38,605 nt of DNA from Streptomyces sp. CoH27 (GCF_020181035.1 NZ_JAIQYY010000040.1:1-38605), one strand, 5' to 3'; shown: positions 1-7,694, numbered from the stretch's first letter. Numbers and translations: made by a program. Notes: generated from the letters alone by a model not told the origin.

Positions 1-166
1 TGACAACGGTCAGCGAACGGGAGAAGCACGCCCCGGCGCACCCTCAACACCAGCCACCCCCAACAACGTGACAATGCCTTCCGGTTGGATCCGGTTGGCG
101 GAGCCGTTTCGTCCACCCCAGCCATTCTGCACACTGGAGCCCTCGCCACCAGAGAACGGGATGGTC

Positions 167-331
167 ATGAAGCGTTCGACACTGTTCCGGCGCATGGTCG
201 CCGCAGTCGCGCTGGCCGGGTTCGCGGTCGCCGGGCTCGGGTTCACGCACGTCCACGGACCGGGCGACATGACCGGCGGCCTGGCCCAGCCTGCCGCAGT
301 GCACGGCCCGGGCGACTTCAGCGGCGGCTGA
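167..331 (+). CDS. small secreted peptide with HGPGD repeats
   Basis: This 54-residue peptide is not a family I recognise. It opens with a basic stretch (MKRSTLFRR) and a hydrophobic core of about 17 residues (residues 10-26), which looks like a signal peptide or membrane anchor. The short remainder holds two near-identical motifs, HGPGDMTGG and HGPGDFSGG, separated by about eight residues. If the signal is cleaved, the mature product would be only about 27 residues, rich in Gly, His and Pro. I chose the ATG at 167 because GAACGGG lies just upstream at a workable distance; an ATG at 161 is in frame and would add two residues. The gene stands alone. The repeated His/Asp motif could bind metal, but that is inference. 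Confidence 0.6.
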   Translation: MKRSTLFRRMVAAVALAGFAVAGLGFTHVHGPGDMTGGLAQPAAVHGPGDFSGG

Positions 332-428
332 CCGCTGCAACGCAGAAGGCCCCGCCGCCCGACCTGGGCAGCGGGGCTCGCGACGCGGAGGAACCGGCGA
401 AGCCGCACCGCTGCCATCCGTCAGACGA

Positions 429-1067
429 TCAAGACTGCGGACTCCCGCCCACGACCAGCGCGAGCACCCCGACCGCGCGCCACACCAGCCCCTCTGACCA
501 GCACGTTCGAAGATGGCAAAGGCTCAGAGACAGGTTCTCAGGGCCGCCGGGGGGGGCAGCTGGCAGAAGGGCCGCAGCCGCGCGAACGGTTGCCTGCAGA
601 GATTCATGGACCGTCACGTCCGGGCGCACGTGACGCAGTTGTTCCACCACGTCCAGGCGGCGCGGGTAGTGGGGGTGTGCACCGACCGCGAGGCGGGTGC
701 CGCGGGCGGCATGGGCTCCCAGCTCGTACAGGGCGATGGGCTGGACGGTGTCCGCGCAGAACCAGAACAGGATGACGTCGGCGATGCGCAGGTGCTCGTA
801 CTCCCAGGCAATCTGTTCCCGGGCCGCTTCCGCCTGCCCGGCCGGGTAGCTCTTCCGGCGCGGGTTGAGGACGACGGCCGGGGAGCCGATCGCGTCGAGC
901 TGGAGCACCGCGCGCATCTGCCAGTTCGGGCACCCGGTGATGCCGCCGCCCAAAAACAGCGAGGCCGCCTCGCCGTCGTAACGTGCGGGCGCCTCGATGT
1001 AGCGCAGGGGGCGGGGCGGCAGCAGCGGGAAGCCGGTGACGGCGATCGCGTCCAGCAGGTCCCGCAC
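429..1067 (-). CDS. nucleoside 2-deoxyribosyltransferase-like protein, 5' side cut by an insertion
   Basis: The central part matches the nucleoside 2-deoxyribosyltransferase-like fold found in many actinobacteria: FLGGGITGCPNWQ early, VVLNPRR in the middle, then ADVILFWF and IALYELGAHAARG, where the Glu of YELG is the expected catalytic residue. The body ends near SLQATVRAAAALL; the last 45 or so residues do not resemble the family and may be read-through. The start is uncertain. A GTG at 1067 has GGAGG 11 bases upstream. The frame is open further, with gene-like residues (YPDGSLEGQALV), up to the terminal repeat of insertion element A at 1101, so the original N-terminus was probably lost to that insertion. 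The product may or may not be functional. Confidence 0.6.
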   Translation of the reverse strand: MRDLLDAIAVTGFPLLPPRPLRYIEAPARYDGEAASLFLGGGITGCPNWQMRAVLQLDAIGSPAVVLNPRRKSYPAGQAEAAREQIAWEYEHLRIADVILFWFCADTVQPIALYELGAHAARGTRLAVGAHPHYPRRLDVVEQLRHVRPDVTVHESLQATVRAAAALLPAAPPGGPENLSLSLCHLRTCWSEGLVWRAVGVLALVVGGSPQS

Positions 1068-1100
1068 GAGGGCCTGGCCCTCCAGGCTGCCGTCCGGGTA

Positions 1101-1118
1101 AGCTTGTTCTTTATGGTC
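1101..1118 (+). repeat. terminal inverted repeat, element A, cargo side
   Basis: AGCTTGTTCTTTATGG matches the other three ends of elements A and B. It lies 58 bases upstream of the cargo-gene start. Confidence 0.7.
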
Positions 1119-1176
1119 TGAGCCGCCTTGAGAGCGTGTGGCGAGGCCCGACCAGACGCTGAGTAGGGTTGCGGCC

Positions 1177-1452
1177 ATGGCCAAGGGAATGGGGCGGCGG
1201 CCCAAGGTGGACCTGGACAGCGGCATCGAGGACGCGACGCTCCTCGTCCTGGAATGGCTCGGCGAGCAGGGTGTAGGTGCCATGATCCGGGTCGACGCGG
1301 AGCGCATGCGTGACGGTCGGCCAGCGTGGACATTCGCCGCTTCTGGTGGGCCGCTGGACGGTGGGATGAGGGCCGACGGCGCCTCGGTCGCCGAGTGCAT
1401 GGGCAGGGCACTGCTTCGATTGCGTGAAGCCGGGCTGGCCGTTCCCTTCTGA
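1177..1452 (+). CDS. cargo gene of element A, unknown 91-aa protein
   Basis: This encodes a soluble acidic protein of 91 residues with no signal peptide or membrane segment. The N-terminus is basic (MAKGMGRRPKVDLDSG), followed by an amphipathic helix (IEDATLLVLEWLGEQG), a beta-like RVDAERMRDGRPAWTF segment, and a C-terminal helix SVAECMGRALLRLREAG. I do not recognise the family. It lies inside element A, between the terminal repeat and the transposase stop codon, and runs against the transposase, ending 8 bases from it. There is no clear ribosome-binding site. TAGGGT at 1164-1169 lies 7 bases before the ATG, which would fit a leaderless transcript. Its coding quality (sensible residues, normal third-position GC) argues that it is real. 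Confidence 0.65.
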   Translation: MAKGMGRRPKVDLDSGIEDATLLVLEWLGEQGVGAMIRVDAERMRDGRPAWTFAASGGPLDGGMRADGASVAECMGRALLRLREAGLAVPF

Positions 1453-1460
1453 AGCCGTGT

Positions 1461-2915
1461 TCAGCGTCTGAGTTGGTCGCGTTCGGTGATGCTTTCGGGG
1501 CGTCTGGTGGTTTTGCCTACGTCGTAACGGGTGGCGGGGCGTCGGTTCTTCGAGCCAGGTGGGCGTCCTGGGCCTGGAGTTGAAGGTTTAGGCGCACGGG
1601 CCGGACAGTGCAGGTGAGGGCGGAGGTTTCTGAACCCTCGTCGGACGCGGGCCGGGGTGAGCCGGCCGGGCTCGGCCGGCTTCTCCCAGGGGCGGCGGAG
1701 ATCAGCGGCGGCTTCGCGGGTGAGGCGGAGCTGGGTGTGCGCCGCGATCACGAGCCATGTCCACCGGTCCGCCGCCTCAGGAGTGCGGAGCTTGGGGCGC
1801 GTCCAGCCGAGGGTTTGTTTTGCGAAACGGAAAGTGTGCTCAAGATCGAATCTGCGGAGAAACGCTTGCCACCGCAGGTCGACGGCTGTGCTGGTCATCC
1901 CGGTCTTGGAGGACCACAGCCAGAGGGGCAGTGGGTCGCCTCCGCCGGGCAGGTGGTCCACCGTCAGGCGGATCAGGGTGCCCTCGATGATGGGGAGTTC
2001 GCCGTCGTGGTCGATCCACGCGCTGCGGGTGGTGAGCCGGGGGTGGATACGGTCCCAGGCCATCGCCTGCGCGGTGCCGTAGCGGTCCGTGACCTGCACC
2101 GTCTTCGCGTCGGGCTCGCCCCAGGTATCGGGCTTGGCGAAGCGGAACTCCTTGCCGTGCTTCGGCGGTCGCCCGCCCTGGGGATAGGACAGGGCGTACT
2201 CCTTGAGCGAGGGTGCCGGCCGTCGCATGACACGGTCCGAACGCATCCGTCCCAGCACCTCGACGGGCAGGCCGCCGAGGAGGTGGGCCATGCGCGGGGC
2301 GTCGTAGCCGGCGTCGAAGACGACCAGGATGTCCTTGTCACCGGCTTCCCACTGGCCCTGGCCGATCAGGTCGGTGACCACGCGGCGGACCTGGGCCGCG
2401 GTGACCTCGGCGACATCGTCGTCGGGACCGAGCCGGACCGCATCCAGCAGCTGGCACCACGACGTGCGTCCCGTCTCCAGCGCGGCGACGAAGGAGTACG
2501 GCCAGCCGGGGATGAACTGGTCCGAGGAGCGTCCCGAGCGTCCGTAGACGTGGCAGAACAGGCGGTCCGCACTGGTCGGCGCGTCGGGACGCAGCCACGC
2601 GGAGACATCGACGGCCAGGACCAGGCGCGCGTCCGCGGCCTTGGGCTGCGGCAGTATCGCCAGCGCCCTGCGCAACCGGTCCACGTCGATGCGGCCCTGG
2701 TTGAGCGCGTCGTACATCGCGCCGTGCCCTCGCCGGTGTTCGGCCAGCAGCGTCAGGTCGACCGGCGAGGTCACCGGGCCGTCCTCGCAGAGCATCGCGT
2801 CGCACAGCTCGAACAGCGTGTCACAGCGCCGGGTCAGACATGTGTAGAGGTCCTCCCGAAAGTGGGATGTGAAGTCGAACGCCTCGTGCCGGGCATCGTG
2901 ATGCAGCAGACTCAC
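1461..2915 (-). CDS. DDE transposase of element A
   Basis: This 484-residue transposase closely resembles the one at 20621-22069 along its whole length. It belongs to a Streptomyces group I would place near IS701/IS4-type elements. Seen in the sequence: a likely first catalytic Asp in VLAVDVSAWL, a second in VVFDAGYD, and a C-terminal block FLRRFDLEHTFRFAKQTLGW whose spacing R-3-E-6-K matches the YREK signature (Phe in place of Tyr). The basic tail (PGRPPGSKNRRPATRYD) probably contacts DNA. The start is GTG at 2915. GAAGG eight bases upstream is conserved in the second copy, which supports this start in both. It converges on the 91-aa cargo gene. Confidence 0.85.
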   Translation of the reverse strand: MSLLHHDARHEAFDFTSHFREDLYTCLTRRCDTLFELCDAMLCEDGPVTSPVDLTLLAEHRRGHGAMYDALNQGRIDVDRLRRALAILPQPKAADARLVLAVDVSAWLRPDAPTSADRLFCHVYGRSGRSSDQFIPGWPYSFVAALETGRTSWCQLLDAVRLGPDDDVAEVTAAQVRRVVTDLIGQGQWEAGDKDILVVFDAGYDAPRMAHLLGGLPVEVLGRMRSDRVMRRPAPSLKEYALSYPQGGRPPKHGKEFRFAKPDTWGEPDAKTVQVTDRYGTAQAMAWDRIHPRLTTRSAWIDHDGELPIIEGTLIRLTVDHLPGGGDPLPLWLWSSKTGMTSTAVDLRWQAFLRRFDLEHTFRFAKQTLGWTRPKLRTPEAADRWTWLVIAAHTQLRLTREAAADLRRPWEKPAEPGRLTPARVRRGFRNLRPHLHCPARAPKPSTPGPGRPPGSKNRRPATRYDVGKTTRRPESITERDQLRR

Positions 2916-3031
2916 CTCTGCGGCCTTCGTATGAATGCGGTTCTGTGACGGAACGCATGCTCATGCGGGGGCCGTCCGCCTGTCCGGCGAATGCCCAGGT
3001 GAGTGACACCGTTCGGGACGTCGTTCGAAGC

Positions 3032-3053
3032 CAGAGGTTAAGTAACAAGCTGA
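3032..3053 (-). repeat. terminal inverted repeat, element A, transposase side
   Basis: Read on the minus strand this is TCAGCTTGTTACTTAACC. The homology between elements A and B continues inward through a short CGAAC-rich stretch and TTCGCCGGAC up to the transposase start. Confidence 0.7.
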
Positions 3054-3163
3054 GTACCTGTTTCTGATCTCAGCTCTGAGATGCGTCTGGTGATGTCTTG
3101 ATCACGGGGTGGTGGTTGGTCCGAGTCACTACGCTGAGCGCCTTCACACCTCGGGAGGTTCGG

Positions 3164-4444
3164 TTGGTACGGCGGGGCACGCTCGGGCAGGACTTCCGGC
3201 AGTTGTGGGGCGCCTACGCGGTCAGCGCGGCGGGCAGTGCCGTCGGCATGGGGGCATTGCCGTTGATTGCCCTCCTGGCGCTGGGTTCCTCTGCGTTCCA
3301 GGTCTCTTTGCTCGCTGCGTTGTCTGCCGTGGCCAGTGGAGTGATCGCTCTGCCGCTCGGTGTGCGTATCGAGCACCAGTACAAGCGGCCGGTCATGATC
3401 ACCGCCGACCTGGCCCGCTGCGTTCTACTGGCGAGCGTCCCGGTCGCCATGGCTTTCGGCAGGCTCACCTACACCCAGCTGTGTGTCGTCGGCGTTCTGC
3501 AGACGGCGGCGTCTGTCGCGTTCGACGCGGCGAGTGGCGCACATCTGAAGGCACTTGTCCTGCCCGGGCACCGTCTTCGTGCCAACAGCCTGTTTGAGAC
3601 GACCAACTGGATCAGCGTCAGCGCCGGCCCGCCCGTGGGCGGGCTTCTAATCGGGGCACTGGGCACGGGCGTCACGATGGTTGCCGACGCGCTGTCCTTC
3701 CTCGGATCGGCCCTGGGTATCCGTCGCATCCGACAGCCCGAACCCGCGCCACCGGCCCGCGCCGCCACCTCTCACCTGGGCCGCGACATCGCTGCCGGTT
3801 GGCAGTACCTCCTGCGGCACTCAGGACTGCGGCCGCTGTTCTTCAACGCGCTGCTCTTTGGTGGATCCATCATGATGACGTCACCACTGATGGCCGTCCT
3901 CATGCTGGATGACCTTGGCCTGGCACCGTGGCAGTACGGACTTGCCCTGGGACTGCCGTGCCTGGGCGGCGTGCTGGGCTCACGCTTGGCCCCACTGCTC
4001 ACCCAGCGATTCGGACAGCGCCGCATTCTGTTGCTGTCCGGTGTTGCGCGGACGCTCTGGACGATCCTGCTGCCACTGACGCCCTCCGGTGCCCTCGGCG
4101 TGTTCGTCATCGTGGCCGCCGACTTCGGCCTGCTCTTCTCCGCCGGGGTCTTCAACCCGTCGTTCACCACGTATCGCATGTCGGCCACACCGGACGCTTT
4201 CATGTCCCGCGTCGGCACATCCTGGTCCGTCGGCTCGAAGACATGCCAGGCCGCCTTCATGATCGCTGGTGGTCTCATCGCCGCCCCAGTGGGAGTCCGC
4301 GGTGCCCTGCTCATCGCTGGGCTGCTGTGTATGGCGAGCGCGCTGCTCCTGCCATGGCGGAAGGAGCGCATCTCCACGGGGAATGTTCTGGCGCCCACGA
4401 CGGAAGCGGCTCCGTCCCCAGCCACGGATAGTCCTTCCGCATAG
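3164..4444 (+). CDS. MFS transporter (EntS-like exporter)
   Basis: A 426-residue integral membrane protein with about 12 predicted helices, of the MFS group that includes enterobactin-type and macrolide-type exporters. After a short cytoplasmic start (LGQDFRQLWGAYAVSAAGSAV) the first helix follows. The loop between helices 2 and 3 carries LGVRIEHQYKRPVMITAD, a variant of the GX3DRXGRK-type motif A, and ETTNWISVSAGPPVGGLL resembles motif C of exporters. The C-terminal tail is hydrophilic and Pro/Ala-rich. I chose the TTG at 3164 because GGGAGG ends 5 bases before it; an upstream TTG at 3098 is in frame but has no such site. The gene starts just outside element A, so that insertion may have changed its promoter. 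The substrate cannot be inferred. Confidence 0.8.
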   Translation: MVRRGTLGQDFRQLWGAYAVSAAGSAVGMGALPLIALLALGSSAFQVSLLAALSAVASGVIALPLGVRIEHQYKRPVMITADLARCVLLASVPVAMAFGRLTYTQLCVVGVLQTAASVAFDAASGAHLKALVLPGHRLRANSLFETTNWISVSAGPPVGGLLIGALGTGVTMVADALSFLGSALGIRRIRQPEPAPPARAATSHLGRDIAAGWQYLLRHSGLRPLFFNALLFGGSIMMTSPLMAVLMLDDLGLAPWQYGLALGLPCLGGVLGSRLAPLLTQRFGQRRILLLSGVARTLWTILLPLTPSGALGVFVIVAADFGLLFSAGVFNPSFTTYRMSATPDAFMSRVGTSWSVGSKTCQAAFMIAGGLIAAPVGVRGALLIAGLLCMASALLLPWRKERISTGNVLAPTTEAAPSPATDSPSA

Positions 4445-4582
4445 CGGCTTCTCCGGATTGCAGGAGCAATAGTCAATAGTTGTGGATCAGGTAATGCGAA
4501 TTCGCAGTTGGCCGTGGTGGCCTGCTGATTCAAGCGTGTGCGCCGCGGGTGCTCGGGTCTCTGGGGTGGAGTGGTGGCGCGG

Positions 4583-5203
4583 CTACCGTGGGTGCACGGC
4601 GTAGGTCAGGTGCGTCACCCGCGACGACGGCTCCGAACGGACCTGCTCCAGCGCGACCCTGGACGCGTCCACGCCCTCGAACAGGCGGATTCCGGAGCCG
4701 AACAGCACGGGTGACAGCGCGATCGAGAACTCGTCGACAAGTCCGGCGTTCACGTACTCAAGGATCGTCGCGCCGCCGCCCGCGATGCGGACGTCGCGGT
4801 CGCCGACGGCCTCGCGGGCCTGGTCGAGCGCGGTCTCGATGCCGTCGTTGACGAAGTGGAAAGTGGTCCCGCCCGGCCGCTCCCAGGGGTCACGCTTCTC
4901 GTGCGTCACGACGATGACCGGCGTGTGGAACGGCGCCTCCTCCGGCCACATCTGCTCGCCGGCGTCAAACATGCGCTTGCCCATGACGCTCGCGCCGGTG
5001 CGCTCGAACGTCTCCCGCACGATGTCGTTGTCGCGCCCCTCCTCGCCGCCCTCGCCTAGCTTCAGGTTCTCCCGGAAGAACCGCTGCGGGAAGATCCACT
5101 GCTGCAGTTCCATCCACTGCTGCCCCATCAAGTCCCCGAGGGACTCGGGGGCGATGAACCCGTCCAGCGACATCGACACGCTGAAGAACACCTTCCCGGC
5201 CAT
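4583..5203 (-). CDS. DHFR-family reductase (RibD C-terminal type)
   Basis: A 206-residue protein of the RibD C-terminal / dihydrofolate-reductase-like family. It begins with the typical VFFSVSMSLDGFIA, continues through ASVMGKRMFDAGEQMWPEEAPFHTPVIVVTHE, and has the nucleotide-binding loop VRIAGGGATILEYVNAGLVDEFSIALSPVLFGSGIRLF. The real substrate of such stand-alone proteins is generally unknown. It is the last gene of a three-gene operon: its ATG overlaps the TGA of the SRPBCC gene (TGATG), so translation is probably coupled. The family is often found beside ArsR and SRPBCC genes, as here. Confidence 0.85.
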   Translation of the reverse strand: MAGKVFFSVSMSLDGFIAPESLGDLMGQQWMELQQWIFPQRFFRENLKLGEGGEEGRDNDIVRETFERTGASVMGKRMFDAGEQMWPEEAPFHTPVIVVTHEKRDPWERPGGTTFHFVNDGIETALDQAREAVGDRDVRIAGGGATILEYVNAGLVDEFSIALSPVLFGSGIRLFEGVDASRVALEQVRSEPSSRVTHLTYAVHPR

Positions 5204-5709
5204 CAGCCCTCCGCCCCCTTCCGAACGATCTGGGTGACGTAGGCCGCCAGGTTGTTCAGGGTCTGCTGGCCGCCCTCGATCGCGTGGTACTTCTCGACCG
5301 CCTCGTCGCGCAGTTCCTTGGTGGGGAACACCGTGCGCATCACGATCAGGGTCGCCGCGCCGTCCGGCGCGAACGTGAGGACCGACTCGAAGGCGTTCGG
5401 GTCGTCGCGGGACTCACCGTGCAGCAGCTCGATCCGCTCCGGCGGGGCGATCCGCAGCCAGCGGATCCACTCGGAGTAGTCGGTCCCGTCCGGCCCGTGC
5501 AGCACGAAGTCCCACTCCCCGCCCTCACGGAACTCGAAGGACCGCGTGGTGGTGGTGAACCCCTTCGGACCCCACCACCGCGACAGGTGCCGGACCTCGG
5601 TGAACGCCTCGAACACCAGCTCCCGCGGGGCGTCGATGACCCGGGAGATCACGATCTCCCGGTCGGCCGTCGCCGGTTCCGCCCGCGCTTCTTGCCTTGC
5701 CCCTGCCAT
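5203..5709 (-). CDS. SRPBCC / AHSA1-like domain protein
   Basis: A 168-residue START-like protein of the activator-of-Hsp90-ATPase homologue 1 family. Family hallmarks include VISRVIDAPRELVFEAFTEVRHLSRWWGPKGFTTTTRSFEFREGGEWDF and a C-terminal helix (HAIEGGQQTLNNLAAYV). These proteins have a hydrophobic cavity and probably bind a small ligand; the bacterial role is rarely known. It starts 3 bases after the stop of the ArsR gene and overlaps the DHFR-like gene by one base, so the three form one transcript. The first 17 residues (MAGARQEARAEPATADR) are a low-complexity extension before the domain. Confidence 0.85.
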   Translation of the reverse strand: MAGARQEARAEPATADREIVISRVIDAPRELVFEAFTEVRHLSRWWGPKGFTTTTRSFEFREGGEWDFVLHGPDGTDYSEWIRWLRIAPPERIELLHGESRDDPNAFESVLTFAPDGAATLIVMRTVFPTKELRDEAVEKYHAIEGGQQTLNNLAAYVTQIVRKGAEG

Positions 5710-5712
5710 CGG

Positions 5713-6054
5713 TCATTCCTCCTGCCGTGTCTGCTTGAGGTCCCGCACGTAGGTGTCCAGCCGGTCGAAACTCTCGTTCCAGAACCGCTCGAATCCGCCG
5801 ACCCACTCGTGGACCGGCTGCAGCCCGCGGGCGTCCAGGCCGTAGAGGCGCTGCTTGCCTGCCTTGCGGTCCCGCACCAGCCCGACCTCCCGGAGCACCC
5901 GCAGGTGTTTGGACGCCCGCGGCTGGCTCACCCCCAGCTCCTGGGCCAGGTCGGTCACCGGCCGCTCACCCGCCCGCAGCAGCGCCAGGATGTCCCGGCG
6001 CTGCGGCTCGGCGATCGCGTTGAAGACGTCCGACGTCGTCGCTGCTCGTGCCAT
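5713..6054 (-). CDS. ArsR-family regulator
   Basis: A 113-residue winged-helix repressor of the ArsR/SmtB type, in the non-metal subgroup commonly linked to SRPBCC genes. FNAIAEPQRRDILALL opens the fold, VTDLAQELGVSQPRASKHLRVLREVGLV is the recognition helix region, and RKAGKQRLYGL is the wing. No cysteine cluster for metal is present. I chose the ATG at 6054 because a promoter-like TTGACG-N16-TATGAT ends 7 bases before it, fitting a leaderless transcript; an ATG at 6066 would lie inside the -10 box. A palindrome in the promoter spacer is a likely self-operator. It heads the operon with the SRPBCC and DHFR-like genes. Confidence 0.85.
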   Translation of the reverse strand: MARAATTSDVFNAIAEPQRRDILALLRAGERPVTDLAQELGVSQPRASKHLRVLREVGLVRDRKAGKQRLYGLDARGLQPVHEWVGGFERFWNESFDRLDTYVRDLKQTRQEE

Positions 6055-6061
6055 GACAGCG

Positions 6062-6089
6062 ATCATATGCCCATATCGGCATGCGTCAA
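6062..6089 (-). promoter_or_regulatory. leaderless promoter and operator of the ArsR operon
   Basis: On the minus strand TTGACG (6089-6084) and TATGAT (6067-6062) are separated by 16 bases, and the ATG follows 7 bases after the -10. The spacer contains ATGCC-N6-GGCAT (6067-6082), a perfect 5-bp inverted repeat placed to block RNA polymerase. Confidence 0.6.
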
Positions 6090-6138
6090 GCCGAGAGGAA
6101 TCAAGCGGGGCTTGTCGGATGACGATTGCGTGCCTGAT

Positions 6139-6316
6139 CAGGCTGCAGTGACCTCCTTCCGCTCGACCAGGACGCCGTTTTCGAACCGGGCGCCGGAGCG
6201 GACCAGGGCCACGAGGTGCGCACCGGTGACCGCGCGCCAGCGGCCTGGGCGGACTCGACGAGCTTGAACACCATCGCGAGGGCGGCGGCCGGGCTGCCGG
6301 CGCCGCGGGTGACCCT
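6139..6316 (-). pseudogene. IS256-family transposase, C-terminal remnant
   Basis: Two reading frames together give the end of a mutator-type transposase: SPAAALAMVFKLVESAQA in one, then RWRAVTGAHLVALVRSGARF followed by ENGVLVERKEVTAA in another. Actinobacterial IS256 transposases end in this way. A frameshift between the blocks and the missing upstream 300 or so residues show that it is dead. No catalytic residues remain. Confidence 0.6.
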
Positions 6317-6330
6317 CGCACGGCTTCGTT

Positions 6331-6586
6331 CCGCGCGTGGGGCGCGGCAGGTTCTGGTGCGGCCGTTTCCAGTGCCGCGGCCGGTCGTCATCCCGCTGGT
6401 CCGGCCCGCCAAAAAACATAAGCCGCCAGTAGTTGATCACGGAGAGGTCACCGCTGAGAGCGACACTCTGGGGCGTCGTGCCGTACCACGCAGTCGTGTC
6501 CGCCGGTGCTATCGGCGAGACAGCTGACCATGTTCTCGTCGCTCTCGTACAGGGCGACCCAGTCGCGCCGGCGGGCCGCTCGTGGC
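6331..6586. other. stretch without a recognised gene
   Basis: This lies between the IS256 remnant and the XRE gene. Short open frames exist on both strands, but none has a start signal or a family I recognise. It is probably eroded mobile-element DNA. Confidence 0.4.
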
Positions 6587-7477
6587 CTACTCAGCAGGCT
6601 CGTCGATGCGGCTGCCGTCTACTGCGCTGAGGTAAGTCCCCAGGGGCTGGAGAGCAGCCCAAAGCTGGTCGAAGTACGCGGCGAAGTAGGTCATGAACGT
6701 GGGATCCTCGACACTGAAGCCGTTCAACTTCTGACGCGGCCCTCCGGAGAACGCCAAGAACACCACGCTGTCGTCGATCAGCGCCATGTTCAGACCATCA
6801 GCTGCCGCGGTCCACCGCAACACGCTGGCCTCGTAGGTGAGGATGTGCTTGCTGTCCTCGTAGTGCTGGCGAGCCCAGGAGAACATGTCACTGTCAGGCA
6901 CGCCGTTACGTTCGGGGATGCCGATGATGCGCCGTACGCTGCGTTCGTCGTCACTGTCTTCGTTGGCCCAGTCCAAGATGGTCCTGAAGTATTCAGCGGA
7001 GGCCGGGGTTGTGTACTGAGTGGGCGGGTAACGGCGCGTGTATGTGACCCGGATCTCTGAGCGGGCCTGTTGGGCACGCGCAGAGGCCGCCTCGTAGAAC
7101 TCGCGGTTGTTCCGGTACCAGTGCGCAGCCAGCAGGGCGTCCCCCTTGGCCTCCGGTCCGCTGATGAACGGTAGCTGTGTGAAGGGGGAGGGGTGCCCCT
7201 TGGAGGCTTCCTCGATCTGCCTGTTCGCCTGCAGCCATCGCTCCCGCCACTTCGACGGATCCGCACCACATGCCTCAACGAAGGCCGCCGTGTGCTCCCA
7301 GTTCGGGAATCGCCGACCGTTCAGGATCGCCGAGACGGTGCTGCGACCGCACCCCATCCTCCGGGCGAACGCTTCCTCGGTTGGCTTCTTGTAGGTCCGC
7401 CGCCGAAGTTCGCGCAGCTCAGCCGCGAAGGCGAGTTGGGCATCCGGCGGCTCTGGCGAAGTTCGCTGGCCAGGCAT
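6587..7477 (-). CDS. XRE-family regulator with C-terminal sensor-like domain
   Basis: A 296-residue protein. Residues about 12-75 form a helix-turn-helix of the Cro/C1 type (RRRTYKKPTEEAFARRMGCG followed by RSTVSAILNGRRFPNWEHTAAFVEACG). Residues about 125-285 form an alpha/beta domain beginning SARAQQARSEIRVTYTRRYP and ending in FMTYFAAYFDQLWAAL, with MALIDDSVVFLAFSG before it. Such a domain resembles the phospholipase-D-like or TrmB-type effector folds often fused to regulators, but I cannot name it firmly. The start at 7477 has a G-rich site just upstream. It is divergent from the two tiny genes at 7816-8183 with a structured 340-base gap, so it could control them. Confidence 0.75.
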   Translation of the reverse strand: MPGQRTSPEPPDAQLAFAAELRELRRRTYKKPTEEAFARRMGCGRSTVSAILNGRRFPNWEHTAAFVEACGADPSKWRERWLQANRQIEEASKGHPSPFTQLPFISGPEAKGDALLAAHWYRNNREFYEAASARAQQARSEIRVTYTRRYPPTQYTTPASAEYFRTILDWANEDSDDERSVRRIIGIPERNGVPDSDMFSWARQHYEDSKHILTYEASVLRWTAAADGLNMALIDDSVVFLAFSGGPRQKLNGFSVEDPTFMTYFAAYFDQLWAALQPLGTYLSAVDGSRIDEPAE

Positions 7478-7673
7478 ATGTCCCCCCCGTGAATGACACA
7501 GAACGGCACTGTTGGTTCGTCATTGTTCGTCAGCGCTACAGGGCTTCGCCAGCGTTTGGGAGTGTTCTCCTTCGTCCGGCATGTTCTACGCGCGTCTCCC
7601 AGCCGTTGTCCTTAGAGGGGCCCGGTTCCAGACTCTTGGCAGCGGTCGTCGTCGGCGGCCACGTCAACAAGAG

Positions 7674-7694
7674 GAAGGAGCCTCCTTCATGTGA
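7674..7694 (+). promoter_or_regulatory. hairpin-embedded ribosome-binding site with ATG-TGA minimal frame
   Basis: GAAGGAG and CTCCTTC (7674-7680, 7682-7688) are perfect arms around one base. The Shine-Dalgarno core GGAG (7677-7680) is 8 bases from ATG at 7689, and the next codon is TGA. Confidence 0.35.

Larger units (their letters stand above)
1101..3053 (-). mobile_element. insertion element A (transposase plus cargo gene)
   Basis: The element is bounded by inverted repeats. At 1101 the plus strand reads AGCTTGTTCTTTATGG. The reverse complement of 3036-3051 reads AGCTTGTTACTTAACC. Inside are a minus-strand transposase and a plus-strand 91-aa gene, convergent and 8 bases apart. Element B near 20.5 kb has matching ends and the same layout. 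A possible 3-bp target duplication GTA occurs at 1098-1100 and 3054-3056, but it only fits if one end carries two extra bases. I identified the borders by comparing the four ends by eye. Confidence 0.75.

Noticed and set aside
513..1121. Long plus-strand open frame of 202 codons
   Set aside because: It is antisense to the nucleoside-deoxyribosyltransferase-like gene and its composition is that of a high-GC shadow frame.
1608..2948. 446-codon plus-strand frame opposite the element A transposase
   Set aside because: The transposase on the other strand is clearly recognised and conserved in a second copy; this frame has no family resemblance.
6433..6630. Plus-strand 65-codon frame with residues such as YHAVVSAGAIGETADHVLVA
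   Set aside because: It overlaps the end of the XRE gene, lacks a ribosome-binding site and matches no family I know.
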